NCBI GenBank assembly: GCA_043807765.1
Contig: JAZDFQ010000066.1
Coordinates: 124,001 to 188,000 of the forward strand
DNA from: Stygiobacter sp043807765
Lineage (GTDB): Bacteria > Bacteroidota > Ignavibacteria > Ignavibacteriales > Melioribacteraceae
Direction of reading: 5' to 3'
Length of the DNA: 64,000 bases
Of the stretch, positions 46,006 through 56,320 are shown piece by piece. The translations under genes and the position numbers were made by a program. Below the pieces are notes generated by a model. The model made no database searches. It worked only from the letters and a program-made list of their open reading frames with translations, and was not told the origin of the DNA. Each line of letters begins with the position of its first letter. Position 1 is the stretch's first letter.

Positions 46006-47029
46006 TAAGTACTTTTGTTGAATCTCTGATGACGAATTCGGTTTCGAATATTACTCGCTCATTCGGCAGAAGTACAGAAGATTCAATGTTGCGGATTAAA
46101 ATCTCGGCAGCCTTCATTCCTATTTCGTGTAACGGTGCGCTGATTGTTGTAAGAGGCACCGGATAAATTTTAGCGTAAAAAATATCATCGTTGCCTACTA
46201 TAGAAATATCTTCCGGAATTCTAATATTCAATTCTTTTAGTGCTAGCATTACTCCAAGCGCTTGTTGATCATTGAAACAAACAATAGCAGTGGGGTAATC
46301 ATCTTTGGGCATGTCTTTGAAATACTCAATTGTTCTGGCGTAGCTTTCATCGTTCTGAGAGCCCATAGGAACTATCATATCTTTATTAAAAACAAGTGTG
46401 CTCTCGCTGAAAGCGTATCTGAACCCATCAATTCTTTCGTGTGTATGTGTAGAGTTTGGCGGACCGGCAAAGTGAACAATTTTTTTGTGCCCATTATTGA
46501 TTAGATATTTAACAGCACGTTTAATTGCTTTGATATTATCAATCGCAACTACATTAGCTTGGATGCCCCTCACATCTTCAAGGAGAACAAACGGATAGTT
46601 GATCATCTTGAGTTTGAATAAGTGTTCAATCTCGGCGGTTCCTTCTACAATCGGTGCAATTATAATTCCTTTAATATCTTTGATCGAAAATAGGTTGGAA
46701 AACCTCTTCTCACTTTCATGGTCATTATCGGAACTTGTTATAATTAGAGAATAACCTTTACTGCTTGCATATTCTTTAACCCCGGTAATTATAGATGCAT
46801 AAAAAGGGTAGGTTAATTCTTTAATGATAATTCCGATACTCTTGTCTTGGCTGGTATTTTTAAGATTCCTAGCTACACCTTTTGGTTTGAAGTTTAGCTC
46901 TTTCATCACGTTCAAAATATGATCTCTTGTAGAAGATTTTACAGAGCTCTTAGCATTAATTACAGCCGAAACAGTTCCTTTTGAAACACCAGCACGCTTT
47001 GCTACTTCCTCAATCGTAATTTTTTTCAT
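45998..47029 (-). CDS. LacI-family transcriptional regulator of the polysaccharide locus
   Basis: 343 residues. The N-terminal helix-turn-helix TIEEVAKRAGVSKGTVSAVIN is followed by the hinge and a periplasmic-binding-protein-like effector domain (SIGIIIKELTYPFYASIITGV; DISIVGNDDIFYAKIYPVPLTTI). It is divergent from GH3. An AACCGGTT-centred palindrome sits 35 bases upstream of its start and a related one overlaps the GH3 promoter, so it probably controls both. The effector is likely a sugar released from the polymer, by inference. Confidence 0.93.
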   Translation of the reverse strand: MKKITIEEVAKRAGVSKGTVSAVINAKSSVKSSTRDHILNVMKELNFKPKGVARNLKNTSQDKSIGIIIKELTYPFYASIITGVKEYASSKGYSLIITSSDNDHESEKRFSNLFSIKDIKGIIIAPIVEGTAEIEHLFKLKMINYPFVLLEDVRGIQANVVAIDNIKAIKRAVKYLINNGHKKIVHFAGPPNSTHTHERIDGFRYAFSESTLVFNKDMIVPMGSQNDESYARTIEYFKDMPKDDYPTAIVCFNDQQALGVMLALKELNIRIPEDISIVGNDDIFYAKIYPVPLTTISAPLHEIGMKAAEILIRNIESSVLLPNERVIFETEFVIRDSTKVLNN

Positions 47030-47060
47030 TTATTCCTCACATTTATACTAATACGAAATA

Positions 47061-47075
47061 TTAAACCGGTTCGAA
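47061..47075. promoter_or_regulatory. LacI-type operator candidate upstream of the regulator gene
   Basis: TTAAACCGGTTCGAA, with a perfect AACCGGTT core and the central CG step usual for LacI-family sites. Suggests autoregulation. Confidence 0.5.
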
Positions 47076-47386
47076 AATTCAAATATTGTTCAAAAATAAT
47101 TTTAAATTCTGCTTTAATCAAGTTAAATGACAATTATTTACACATTATCAACCACTAAAAGCCAATCACCTTCATTGGTCTGAATGGATTTGTTTTGAAC
47201 AATAGGGATATTATTAAACTATTCCAGCACGATTTACTTATTGAGCACCATTCCCCCAGTTTATTAACTCTGGAAAAGCTTATAAATAGAGCAAAATCAT
47301 AATTATAGTGCTCTACTTACTGCTTTTTGCAACTATTTAGTAGCGATAAGATATTTCTCAAATGTAAATAATTGTAAAAATATTTA

Positions 47387-47417
47387 TTGACAAACAAAAC
47401 TATTCTCTTTACTATTG
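47387..47417 (+). promoter_or_regulatory. Promoter of the GH3 gene
   Basis: TTGACA (47387-47392), a 17-base spacer, then TACTATTG (47410-47417), which also fits the Bacteroidota -7 consensus TAnnTTTG with one mismatch. The operator-like palindrome overlaps its downstream end. Confidence 0.6.
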
Positions 47418-47429
47418 AAACGGTTCAAT
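47414..47429. promoter_or_regulatory. LacI-type operator candidate overlapping the GH3 promoter
   Basis: ATTGAAACGGTTCAAT: 14 of 16 positions are symmetric, with a central CG. It lies across the -7 element and expected transcription start, a position suited to repression by the adjacent LacI-family protein. Confidence 0.6.
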
Positions 47430-47533
47430 TATCATTGAACTTATTTTATCTGTTTCAGAATTCAATTTTGTTTTTTAGATGTGTAGAATATATCTCCGAT
47501 AACGAACTATCTTATTTATTATGGAATATTCAA

Positions 47534-49849
47534 ATGAGTAATCAACACACAAACGAGATTTTAGAACTCACCGAAACTCTTCCTTACAAAAACCCAAAGA
47601 CACCTACTAAAGATCGCGTTAAAGATTTATTAATGCGAATGACATTGGAAGAAAAAATAGCTCAGATGCTCTGCATTTGGGAACAGAAGAAAACAATGTT
47701 GATGGATGAAGAAGGAAGAATAAACTTAGATAATCTTTCTTTTCATTTCCCAAATGGTATTGGACAAATAGCACGCTTGAATGATACAGCTGGTGGACAA
47801 AAAGCAAAAGAGATGGCTATACTCTCAAATAGACTGCAAAAGTATTTTATTGAACAAACTCGTCTTGGAATTCCGGTGATATTTCATGAAGAATGCTTGC
47901 ATGGTCTTGCTGGTAAAGAAGCAACAAGTTATCCTCAGCCAATAGGTATGGCTGCAACGTTCAATCCGGAATTAATTGAAGAAATTTATTCTTCAATTGC
48001 TGAGGATACTCGGTCAAGAGGAGCTCATCAAGCATTGACACCAGTTGTTGATGTTGCAAGAGAGCCAAGATGGGGAAGAGTTGAAGAAACGTTCGGCGAA
48101 GATCCTTTCTTAGTTACGCAAATGGGAATTTCAGCAGTAAAAGGTTTTCAAGGTGATGCAACATTTACTGATAAGAAAAAAGTTATTGCTACACTAAAAC
48201 ATTTTGCTGCTCACGGTCAGCCGGAATCCGGGACGAACTGCGGTCCGGTTAATATTTCCGAACGCTTGCTTAGAGATACATTCTTGGCTCCTTTTAAAAA
48301 AGTTATCGAAAAAGCAAATGCTCTTAGCGTTATGGCTTCATACAATGAAATTGATGGCGTTTCATCGCATGCAAGTAAATGGCTTCTAAGAAAAGTTTTA
48401 AGAGAAGAGTGGGGATTCAAAGGATTTGTTGTTTCTGATTATTATGCAATCACTGAACTTAACTTAAGGGAAGAAGCAATTAGTCACAGTATGGCTAAAG
48501 ACAAATCTGAAGCAGCAAAACTAGCTGTAGAAGCTGGAGTAAATATTGAATTCCCGGATCCGGACTGCTATCCAAATTTAGTCCAGCTTGTTCACGATGG
48601 AAGTGTTGATGAATCGTTGATCAATGAATTAGTTTCAACGTTACTCTTCTACAAATTCCAACTCGGACTTTTTGATGATCCTTATGTAAATCCTGATGAT
48701 GTTAACATAGAAGCAAAACTTGAAAAAGATAGAGAATTAGCTCTTAACGCAGCACATCAGGTGATTACACTATTAAAAAATGAAGAAAATCATTTACCGT
48801 TAAAAAGTGATTCTAAGAAAACAATTGCGGTCATTGGACCAAATGCGGATAGGTTGTTGATTGGTGGCTATAGCGGAGAACCAAAATATTTTACTACAGT
48901 ATTAGAAGGTATTAAAGAAAAAAGTGACAAAGATACCAACATTCTTTACAGTGAAGGCTGCAAGCTTACAATAGGCGGCTCATGGAATGATGATGAAATT
49001 GTATTTCCGGATCCGGCGGAAAATTCTAAACTTATTTATGAAGCAGTAGAAGTAGCTAAACAAGCTGATGAAATTATTCTTGTAATTGGTGATAACGAAC
49101 AAATTTCAAGAGAGGCTTGGAATAGAACTCACATGGGGGACCGTGCTGATTTAGAATTATTCGGAATGCAAAATCAATTAGCCGAAGCCATTATTGAATT
49201 AGGGAAACCGGTAACTGTAGTGCTAGTAAATGGAAGACCAATTTCAATAAATATGCTTTCGGAAAAAGCTACGGCAATTTTGGAATGTTGGTATTTAGGA
49301 CAAGAATTAGGAAACGCTGTTGCAGATGTAATATTTGGAAATTATAATCCTGGTGGCAAACTGCCAATCTCTATTCCGCGCTCTGCCGGGCATTTACCGG
49401 TTTATTATAATTACAAACCATCAGCGCGTAGAGGCTATTTGTTAGATAATATTTCTCCTTTATATCCATTTGGATTTGGATTAAGCTTTACCACATTCTC
49501 CTTTTCGAATTTGAGAATAGATAAAGAAGTTATGTCGGCTAACGATACTACAATTGTATCGATTGATGTAATTAATACGGGCAATGTTAAAGGTGACGAA
49601 GTAGTTCAACTATACATAAGAGATATATTTAGTTCAGTTACACGACCAATAAAAGAACTGAAAGGATTTCAAAGAATCACTTTGGAGTCATCTGAGAAAA
49701 AGACAGTTCAGTTTACTATTTCGAAAGAGCATTTAGCATTTACTAATATAGATATGAATTATGTAGTTGAACCGGGTGAATTTGAAATAATGGTTGGCAA
49801 TTCTTCGCGAGATGAAGATTTAAGGAAAGTCGTTTTACATGTAATCTAA
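47534..49849 (+). CDS. Glycoside hydrolase family 3 beta-glucosidase/beta-xylosidase
   Basis: 771 residues from the ATG at 47534; the open frame extends back to 47387 but that part is the promoter and leader. GH3 N-domain (TPVVDVAREPRWGRVEETFGEDPFLV, KHFAAHG) with the catalytic nucleophile D302 in GFVVSDYY. The C-domain (TIAVIGPNADRLLIGGYSG) and a fibronectin-III-like tail (about 690-771) follow. There is no signal peptide, so it is cytoplasmic and acts on imported oligosaccharides. With GH10 nearby, xylo-oligosaccharides are a plausible substrate. The transporter gene follows after 31 bases. Confidence 0.93.
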   Translation: MSNQHTNEILELTETLPYKNPKTPTKDRVKDLLMRMTLEEKIAQMLCIWEQKKTMLMDEEGRINLDNLSFHFPNGIGQIARLNDTAGGQKAKEMAILSNRLQKYFIEQTRLGIPVIFHEECLHGLAGKEATSYPQPIGMAATFNPELIEEIYSSIAEDTRSRGAHQALTPVVDVAREPRWGRVEETFGEDPFLVTQMGISAVKGFQGDATFTDKKKVIATLKHFAAHGQPESGTNCGPVNISERLLRDTFLAPFKKVIEKANALSVMASYNEIDGVSSHASKWLLRKVLREEWGFKGFVVSDYYAITELNLREEAISHSMAKDKSEAAKLAVEAGVNIEFPDPDCYPNLVQLVHDGSVDESLINELVSTLLFYKFQLGLFDDPYVNPDDVNIEAKLEKDRELALNAAHQVITLLKNEENHLPLKSDSKKTIAVIGPNADRLLIGGYSGEPKYFTTVLEGIKEKSDKDTNILYSEGCKLTIGGSWNDDEIVFPDPAENSKLIYEAVEVAKQADEIILVIGDNEQISREAWNRTHMGDRADLELFGMQNQLAEAIIELGKPVTVVLVNGRPISINMLSEKATAILECWYLGQELGNAVADVIFGNYNPGGKLPISIPRSAGHLPVYYNYKPSARRGYLLDNISPLYPFGFGLSFTTFSFSNLRIDKEVMSANDTTIVSIDVINTGNVKGDEVVQLYIRDIFSSVTRPIKELKGFQRITLESSEKKTVQFTISKEHLAFTNIDMNYVVEPGEFEIMVGNSSRDEDLRKVVLHVI

Positions 49850-49880
49850 ATATCACTAAAAAATATCTGTGGAGAGCATC

Positions 49881-51239
49881 TTGAGCGCTATTTCGGAAAA
49901 GCTATCAGTCAAAGAAAAAGTTGGTTATGCCTTAGGCGATACCGCAGCAAACTTTATTTTTCAAACAATGGTGATGTTCCAATTAGTGTTCTATACAGAT
50001 ACGTTTGGAATCTCCGCAATAGCCGCCGGTACTTTATTAGTAGTTGTTAGATTTTGGGATGCAATCTTCGATCCGATTATGGGCATTGTTGCAGACCGTA
50101 CAAATACACGATGGGGAAAATTTCGTCCATGGATTATCTGGACTGCCGTTCCATTTGGAATAATGGGCTTTCTAACATTTGTCACTCCCGATTTTAGCGC
50201 CGGCGGAAAGCTAATCTACGCTTACGTTACTTACATTGTATTGATGATGATTTATTCGGCAAACAATTTACCTTACTCTGCACTAAGCGGAGTAATGACG
50301 GGCGATCTTGGCGAACGAACAAGTTTGTCCTCCTACAGATTTGTGTTTGCCATGCTCGCTCAACTTATTATACAAGGGTTGGCTTTGCCAATGGTAAATT
50401 ACTTTGGGCAAGGCAATAGCGCCAAAGGCTATCAATTTACAATGGGAATTTTCTCCGCACTCGCAGTCATTCTTTTCGTAATAACCTTTGCCACTACCAA
50501 AGAAAGAATTCAACCGGCACCAACACAAAAAGCAACAGTAAAAGAACACTTTGGCGATCTATTGAAGAACGGTCCTTGGCTTGTAATGTTTGTTCTCACA
50601 ATTGTGTTATTCATTACCCTTGCTATGAGAGGGAGTATTGTTCTTTACTACTTCAAATACTATGTGGGACAAGAAGATTTGTTCAGCATGTTTAATGTTT
50701 TAGGAACAGTAGCTACTATCATAGGAATATTTTTCTCTAAAAAATTATCAATGCGTTACGGAAAGCGTAACGTGTTTATTGCCGGACTTCTCGGAACTAC
50801 TTTCTTCACTTCGCTATTTGTCTTTCTACCGCCAACCGCTGTTCAATTTATGTTTGCCGCAGAAATTCTACGTCAATTCGTTTACGGATTTACAATTCCT
50901 CTCCTCTGGGCAATGATGGCAGATGTTGCCGATTACTCTGAATGGAAGAACAACCGCAGAGCTACAGGAATAGTTTTCGCTGCAATCGTATTTGGTTTAA
51001 AAGCTGGTCTCGGTTTTGGTGGCGCAATAGCAGGTTACATTCTTTCACTTTACGGATATGTCCCAAATGCAGCACAAACAGCTGATGCGTTAATTGGAAT
51101 CCGGTTAACGATGAGTGTGTTCCCGGCAATAACTTTTGGTATTTGTGCAGTAATACTTTTCTTCTACAAAATAAATAAGCAAACAGAAATACAAATTACG
51201 GATGAGCTTGCAGAAAGAAGGAAAGCATTTCAAAATTGA
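49881..51239 (+). CDS. GPH-family sugar:cation symporter
   Basis: 452 residues from the TTG at 49881, 6 bases after GGAG (49871-49874); a GTG at 49869 overlaps this Shine-Dalgarno and is less likely. Twelve membrane helices of the glycoside-pentoside-hexuronide family: KVGYALGDTAANFIFQTM at the N-terminus, DPIMGIVADRTNTRWGKFRPW in the loop between helices 2 and 3, and MADVADYSEWKNNRRATG after helix 8. It takes up oligosaccharides such as xylosides through the inner membrane. Downstream of GH3, in the same direction. Confidence 0.92.
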   Translation: MSAISEKLSVKEKVGYALGDTAANFIFQTMVMFQLVFYTDTFGISAIAAGTLLVVVRFWDAIFDPIMGIVADRTNTRWGKFRPWIIWTAVPFGIMGFLTFVTPDFSAGGKLIYAYVTYIVLMMIYSANNLPYSALSGVMTGDLGERTSLSSYRFVFAMLAQLIIQGLALPMVNYFGQGNSAKGYQFTMGIFSALAVILFVITFATTKERIQPAPTQKATVKEHFGDLLKNGPWLVMFVLTIVLFITLAMRGSIVLYYFKYYVGQEDLFSMFNVLGTVATIIGIFFSKKLSMRYGKRNVFIAGLLGTTFFTSLFVFLPPTAVQFMFAAEILRQFVYGFTIPLLWAMMADVADYSEWKNNRRATGIVFAAIVFGLKAGLGFGGAIAGYILSLYGYVPNAAQTADALIGIRLTMSVFPAITFGICAVILFFYKINKQTEIQITDELAERRKAFQN

Positions 51240-51294
51240 TAAAGATTATTAATAAATAAATGATGCAAAGCGTAATTAAAAAGAGGAGAATAAA

Positions 51295-54200
51295 ATGCAC
51301 CTTAAATACTCTTTGAAAAGACTTTTTAAGGCATGTCTGGTTGTTGCATTATTAATAGCGCAGCCAATGTTTGCCCAAGTTGCAAATTTGAAAGGCAAGG
51401 TTACTGATAAAACTTCGAAAGATGGTTTAGCGATGGCGATAATAATGGTTAAAGGAACCAATATTGGTACAGCAGCTGATCTTGATGGAAATTATTTACT
51501 GAAAAATATACCGGCAGGTAAGCAATTAATTGTTGTTTCATATTTAGGTTACAAAACAGAAACACTTGAATCAACAATTCCAAGAGATGGAACAACACTA
51601 ATACAAAATTTTGCTTTAATCAGTACCGATATTGAAGGTAAGGAAGTGGTGGTCACTGCCCAAGCTCAAGGACAAGTATCTGCAATTCAGCAGCAATTGG
51701 CTTCTGATAAAATTGTAAACGTGGTTTCCGAACAACGAATTCAACAACTACCGGATTTTAACGCCGCACAAGCCATTAGCCGTTTACCCGGCGTATCAAC
51801 AACACAAAGTTCCGGTGAAGCAAACAAAGTCGTGATTAGAGGTTTAGCGCCTCAATACAATTATGTCTCTGTGAGTGGTATTTCAATGGCTGCATCCGGT
51901 AGAAGCGATCGTAGTGTTGATCTTACGATGGTCACAAATTATATGATCAAATCTATTGAAGTTTATAAATCATTGACTCCGGATATGGATGCTAATGCCA
52001 TCGGCGGTGCAGTTAATATGACGTTACGTGAAGCACCAAGTGGGCTTAAAGGTGATGTAATGTGGCAAGATGGTTATACTGCAAAGACTACCAATTATGG
52101 TAACTACCGTGGAGTTGCAAGTATAAGTAACAGATTTTTTAACGATGCGGTTGGTGTGTATGTGTTAGGTAATATGGAAAAATATGATAGAGATGCTGAT
52201 AATATGAATGCCGGTTATTCAGTTGCCAGCAGTCAAACTGGAGTAACGTTCAATCCTGTCCGTGTTTCTCAAATTACACTAAGTCGCCATAAAGAGGAAA
52301 GAAAACGCTATGGTGGAAATTTAGTTTTGGACTATAAATTTGATACAGGAATTCTTCGTACCATAAACATGGTTAGCCAGTTAGTTTCAAATTATACCAA
52401 TTACAATCAACAGTTCAATTTTTCTAATAACCAAATTATTTATAACCTAACTTTTGGAGAAAATACTACTACATCAGGCGTTCACTCTTTAGAATTTAAT
52501 AATGATTTCGGTTTTATGTCAATGGAATTAAAATTTTCGGGAACTTATTCAAAGAACACTAACCCATGGTCCCCGAATCTTCAATTTCAACAGACTGGCG
52601 GAGTAGCAGTATCTCTCCCTCCACTTGATACACCTCCTCAAGATTTAGTAAACTCAGTTAAATATAACGGATCTGATCTAACTTACCTTCAAAATGTTTC
52701 TTTGAATACTTCTCTTTTTAAAGAGAATAATAATATGCTAAAAGGAGATTTTAAAATTCCTTTTAATCTTGGAGATGCTTTAAGCGGTTATTTTAAATTT
52801 GGTGGAGTTTATGTTACTCGTACACTTTCCAATGATCAATCTTCACCATATTTTGATCCAAGAGCAACGGGAGTTACAGGAAGTAATACAGATATTAATG
52901 CACTGATAATGAATGGAATTGCCAGCAGATACGGACTTAATATTGATAAAAGTACCGGAAGATTTTATGGAAGTAACTTCACTTCAACAGATAGTAAACT
53001 GTATGATCCGTTTCTGGATGATAAATTTGGAAAAATATTCTGGGCTCCCGATAAAACAATTTTAGATGGAATGGTTAATTATGTTAACGGAACTCCAGAA
53101 TTTGATGCAATTAATGCTCCAGCAGTTTCTCCCGGTGGATGGTTTAATACGGAATATTACAACTATCCAAACGATTATGACTATAATGAAAAATATGGTG
53201 CCGGCTATTTAATGGGCCAATTAAACTTCGGTCAAGAATTGAACATAGTAGGTGGTGTTCGCTGGGAGAATGTTGAATCGCAATATCATGCATATAATCT
53301 TCTTGAACAAAGAGATGCAAATAAACAAAAAGAATCTGTTCATGAAGTTACAGTGCATCCATCCAATCATTTTGTATTACCAATGGTGCAAGTTAAGTTT
53401 AATCCTGTTTCCTGGGCTGACGTTAGATATTCATTCACCCAGACACTTGCCCGCCCGGATTATAGTGCCTTAACTCCTCACTATACAATGGGTTATGCTC
53501 GTAACTCGGTGAGCGCTGGTAACCCGAATTTGAAACCAGCCCAGGCATTTAACCATGATTTAATGTTTACAGTTCATAGTAATGAGTTAGGCTTGCTTTC
53601 TTTTGGTGCATTCTACAAGGAAATTAAAAACTTTGCTTATAGCACATCCTATCAATTGCGCGCAGGTAAATTTACTCTTTCTGGAAGAGATTCTATTAAT
53701 ACTTATAATACGCTGGGAGCTCCACCGATTGAGGGAGCTCAGTTGAATACTACTATTAATAGTCCTTTCCTGGCATATATAAGAGGATATGAATTTGATT
53801 TCCAAACACGTTTTTGGTATCTGCCATTCCCGCTTGATGGTTTGTTGCTCGGAGTTAACTATACACGTATAAATTCATCTACACGTTATTCCTTATATGT
53901 ACCTGACAGGATCGGTGGTACAAGAACTAATCCTACATATATAGTAACAGATAGCTCCAGAGCTGGTCGGTTATTACTTCAGCCCAATGATATTGCTAAC
54001 GTATATATAGGTTACGATTATGAAGGATTTTCAATAAAGCTGTCATTTGTTTTCCAGGGTAATTCTGTTTCCGGTATTGGCGGATATCCTGAAGCAGATG
54101 GATATACTGATGATTATTTCCGTACTGATATTTCTGTAAGACAATTATTACCATGGTATGGTATGCAGGTATTTCTTGATGTTAATAACATGAATAATAG

Positions 54201-54300
54201 GCAAAATGTTTCAAGGCAAACCACTATAAATGGATATACAAATCAGCAGAATTATGGACTCACTGCCAATCTAGGAATAAGATTAAATTTGAACATGTAA
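51295..54300 (+). CDS. TonB-dependent outer-membrane receptor for oligosaccharides
   Basis: 1001 residues, preceded by AAGAGGAG. A signal peptide (about 1-29) leads to a carboxypeptidase-regulatory-like domain (LKGKVTDKTSKDGLAMAIIMVKG, about 33-110). The plug domain (RIQQLPDFNAAQAISRLPGVSTTQ, VVIRGLAPQYNYVSVSGISM) and the 22-strand barrel follow, ending LGIRLNLNM. It should import breakdown products over the outer membrane with TonB energy. No SusD-like lipoprotein is next to it, unlike Bacteroidales loci. Confidence 0.93.
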   Translation: MHLKYSLKRLFKACLVVALLIAQPMFAQVANLKGKVTDKTSKDGLAMAIIMVKGTNIGTAADLDGNYLLKNIPAGKQLIVVSYLGYKTETLESTIPRDGTTLIQNFALISTDIEGKEVVVTAQAQGQVSAIQQQLASDKIVNVVSEQRIQQLPDFNAAQAISRLPGVSTTQSSGEANKVVIRGLAPQYNYVSVSGISMAASGRSDRSVDLTMVTNYMIKSIEVYKSLTPDMDANAIGGAVNMTLREAPSGLKGDVMWQDGYTAKTTNYGNYRGVASISNRFFNDAVGVYVLGNMEKYDRDADNMNAGYSVASSQTGVTFNPVRVSQITLSRHKEERKRYGGNLVLDYKFDTGILRTINMVSQLVSNYTNYNQQFNFSNNQIIYNLTFGENTTTSGVHSLEFNNDFGFMSMELKFSGTYSKNTNPWSPNLQFQQTGGVAVSLPPLDTPPQDLVNSVKYNGSDLTYLQNVSLNTSLFKENNNMLKGDFKIPFNLGDALSGYFKFGGVYVTRTLSNDQSSPYFDPRATGVTGSNTDINALIMNGIASRYGLNIDKSTGRFYGSNFTSTDSKLYDPFLDDKFGKIFWAPDKTILDGMVNYVNGTPEFDAINAPAVSPGGWFNTEYYNYPNDYDYNEKYGAGYLMGQLNFGQELNIVGGVRWENVESQYHAYNLLEQRDANKQKESVHEVTVHPSNHFVLPMVQVKFNPVSWADVRYSFTQTLARPDYSALTPHYTMGYARNSVSAGNPNLKPAQAFNHDLMFTVHSNELGLLSFGAFYKEIKNFAYSTSYQLRAGKFTLSGRDSINTYNTLGAPPIEGAQLNTTINSPFLAYIRGYEFDFQTRFWYLPFPLDGLLLGVNYTRINSSTRYSLYVPDRIGGTRTNPTYIVTDSSRAGRLLLQPNDIANVYIGYDYEGFSIKLSFVFQGNSVSGIGGYPEADGYTDDYFRTDISVRQLLPWYGMQVFLDVNNMNNRQNVSRQTTINGYTNQQNYGLTANLGIRLNLNM

Positions 54301-54308
54301 CAATTATT

Positions 54309-54346
54309 GGAACATGATTGATTGAAAAATCATGTCCCATTTTTTT
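54309..54346 (+). terminator. Terminator after the TonB receptor gene
   Basis: ACATGATT pairs with AATCATGT (8 bp, plus GG/CC at the base), followed by seven Ts. It separates the receptor from the next gene, allowing uneven expression. Confidence 0.7.
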
Positions 54347-54388
54347 ACTTTTTTAAATAACATATCTATAAATAGAAGGAGATTTAAA

Positions 54389-56143
54389 ATGAGAAAGAAA
54401 CTAACAATATTTTTCTTCCTTGCTTTGTTAGTACCAATGTTTTCATTTGCGCAAACGGTTGTTAAGGTTCCAAGTGATACTTTTGGATCCGCAGGTGGAA
54501 ACCTGAATACTGCTATTGCGGCAGCTGTAACCGCAGGTACACTTTCAAACACTACATTCGAATTAGAACCAGCTGGCTACTATATAGTAACTGGTTCAAT
54601 TGAAATTCCAGCAGGTAAGAAATTAACTTTAACTGCTCCTGATCCTGGAACAACTCAGACAACTGCATTACCACAACTTTTATGGACTTCGGCGGCAGGT
54701 GTTGATAGAAAATACATGTTCTCTATATTTGGAGATGTATCGATGAAGAATATTTGGATTTTATATGCTAATGTTCTTGGCGATCAAGCTGGATGTTCTA
54801 TTGGACTTATGGATAATCCAGGAGTTAAAAAATCCGCAATATTTGAAGGCTGTATGTTCGAATATGGAAATGTTGGAGGAGACGGTGGTTGTATAGGCGT
54901 TACTTGTTCATCGGTAGATCTTGTAGTTAGAAACTGTTATTTCAAGAATTGTATTGATGCCCATTTTAGATATTATGGCAGGGCAGTAACTTTCCCATAT
55001 GCTACAACTGGATGGCATATCAATTCTATTTTATTTGAAAACTGTACTTTTGCTAATATCGGTTATGTCTACATGCAAGAAGGTGCAGAATATGGTGATG
55101 ACGTTCGTTTTAACCATTGCACTTTCTTAAACGTAGTTATGTATCCATTGGAATCCGGCTGGTGGAAAACAATGGCAACTACTAATTGCTTATTTGTAAA
55201 TACATTTATGTTTGGAGATATTCCCGCAGTTACTCAAACAGGTGACCAGAATGGCGGTACAATAAGAATAGATAGTGTTAAGAACTTTGGATTTGTACCA
55301 CCATTTACAGAGGCTGATAGAAAAATTTATTTTGGATACAATAGTTATGGTAATGAACCTTGGCTACTCGACTGGATGCAAAATTCTCCTTACTCTCTGG
55401 ATAAGAAAAAGAATAGAGAAAACGACCAAGTTCCAATTCCTCAGCCAATGTTAAGTAAAGCAACGTTACGTTTCTTTGATACACTTGACGTTGCAACAGG
55501 TAAAAAAGTATTCCCATTAATGTCTAGGGAAAAAAATACAGACAATACAGACCCTCAGTTTGTATTAGCTCCAACAAATGTAGATTCATTAAAATCATTT
55601 TTGAATAAAAAATGGAGTGACAACACAGATTGTAATTGGGCTTATAAATTCAAAGAAGAAGCTTGGGTTGGTAAATGGCCTCTTGGAGAAAATCTATCGT
55701 ATTCGAATGCTACATTGAAAACTGCTGCCATGGCCTCGTTACCGTTAGGAGATTTATATCATTGGTATCCAGCAGAATATGCTAAATGGAAAGCGCAAGC
55801 TGCTGCCGAAAGCAAAACAATTGAAGATAAGTTAACAAAAGGTCTAACAGATATTGAAGATATTGCCGGTGAGATTCCAACCAAATATAACTTAAGCCAA
55901 AATTATCCAAACCCATTTAATCCAACAACTCAAATTAATTACTCTATACCAAAATCCGGACAAGTTTCGCTTAAAGTATATAACGTGCTTGGACAGTTGG
56001 TTGCAACACTTTTCGAAGGTGTTCAGCAAGTTGGAAATTATAGAGCAGATTTTGATGGCGCTAACTTAGCAAGCGGCGTATATGTTTATCGTCTTCAAAC
56101 AGAAAACGTATCTATCAGCAAGAAGTTCGTTCTTATAAAATAA
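54389..56143 (+). CDS. Secreted right-handed beta-helix protein with T9SS sorting domain
   Basis: 584 residues from the ATG at 54389 (AGAAGGAGA upstream); an upstream ATG at 54332 falls in the terminator. A signal peptide ends at SFAQ. Beta-helix rungs span about 30-330 (IFEGCMFEYGNV, LVVRNCYFKNCIDAHFRYYG, LFENCTFANIGYVYMQEG), as in pectate-lyase-like and chondroitinase-B-like enzymes or carbohydrate-binding proteins. No catalytic triad can be assigned by eye. A linker (about 380-500) precedes a sorting domain (QNYPNPFNPTTQ ... KKFVLIK) whose loop carries no repeat insert. The locus context suggests a polysaccharide target. Confidence 0.8.
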   Translation: MRKKLTIFFFLALLVPMFSFAQTVVKVPSDTFGSAGGNLNTAIAAAVTAGTLSNTTFELEPAGYYIVTGSIEIPAGKKLTLTAPDPGTTQTTALPQLLWTSAAGVDRKYMFSIFGDVSMKNIWILYANVLGDQAGCSIGLMDNPGVKKSAIFEGCMFEYGNVGGDGGCIGVTCSSVDLVVRNCYFKNCIDAHFRYYGRAVTFPYATTGWHINSILFENCTFANIGYVYMQEGAEYGDDVRFNHCTFLNVVMYPLESGWWKTMATTNCLFVNTFMFGDIPAVTQTGDQNGGTIRIDSVKNFGFVPPFTEADRKIYFGYNSYGNEPWLLDWMQNSPYSLDKKKNRENDQVPIPQPMLSKATLRFFDTLDVATGKKVFPLMSREKNTDNTDPQFVLAPTNVDSLKSFLNKKWSDNTDCNWAYKFKEEAWVGKWPLGENLSYSNATLKTAAMASLPLGDLYHWYPAEYAKWKAQAAAESKTIEDKLTKGLTDIEDIAGEIPTKYNLSQNYPNPFNPTTQINYSIPKSGQVSLKVYNVLGQLVATLFEGVQQVGNYRADFDGANLASGVYVYRLQTENVSISKKFVLIK

Positions 56144-56320
56144 GGATGACTTGAGTAAGAGAATTGCATAAAAGTGATTCTCTTACTTCAACATTGTAAA
56201 GATGTAAGTAAATAATTATTAGTAAAAAATTTTTGTAGAAATGTTGAACCAATTACAAATGAACCAACTAAGAAGTACAAAGTATTTTTTAATTAATAAA
56301 TCATAACAAAGAGGAGGCTT

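Noticed and set aside
47387..47533. TTG start 147 bases upstream of the chosen GH3 start
   Set aside because: The TTG is part of the -35 element TTGACA and the extra residues do not resemble GH3 N-termini or a signal peptide.
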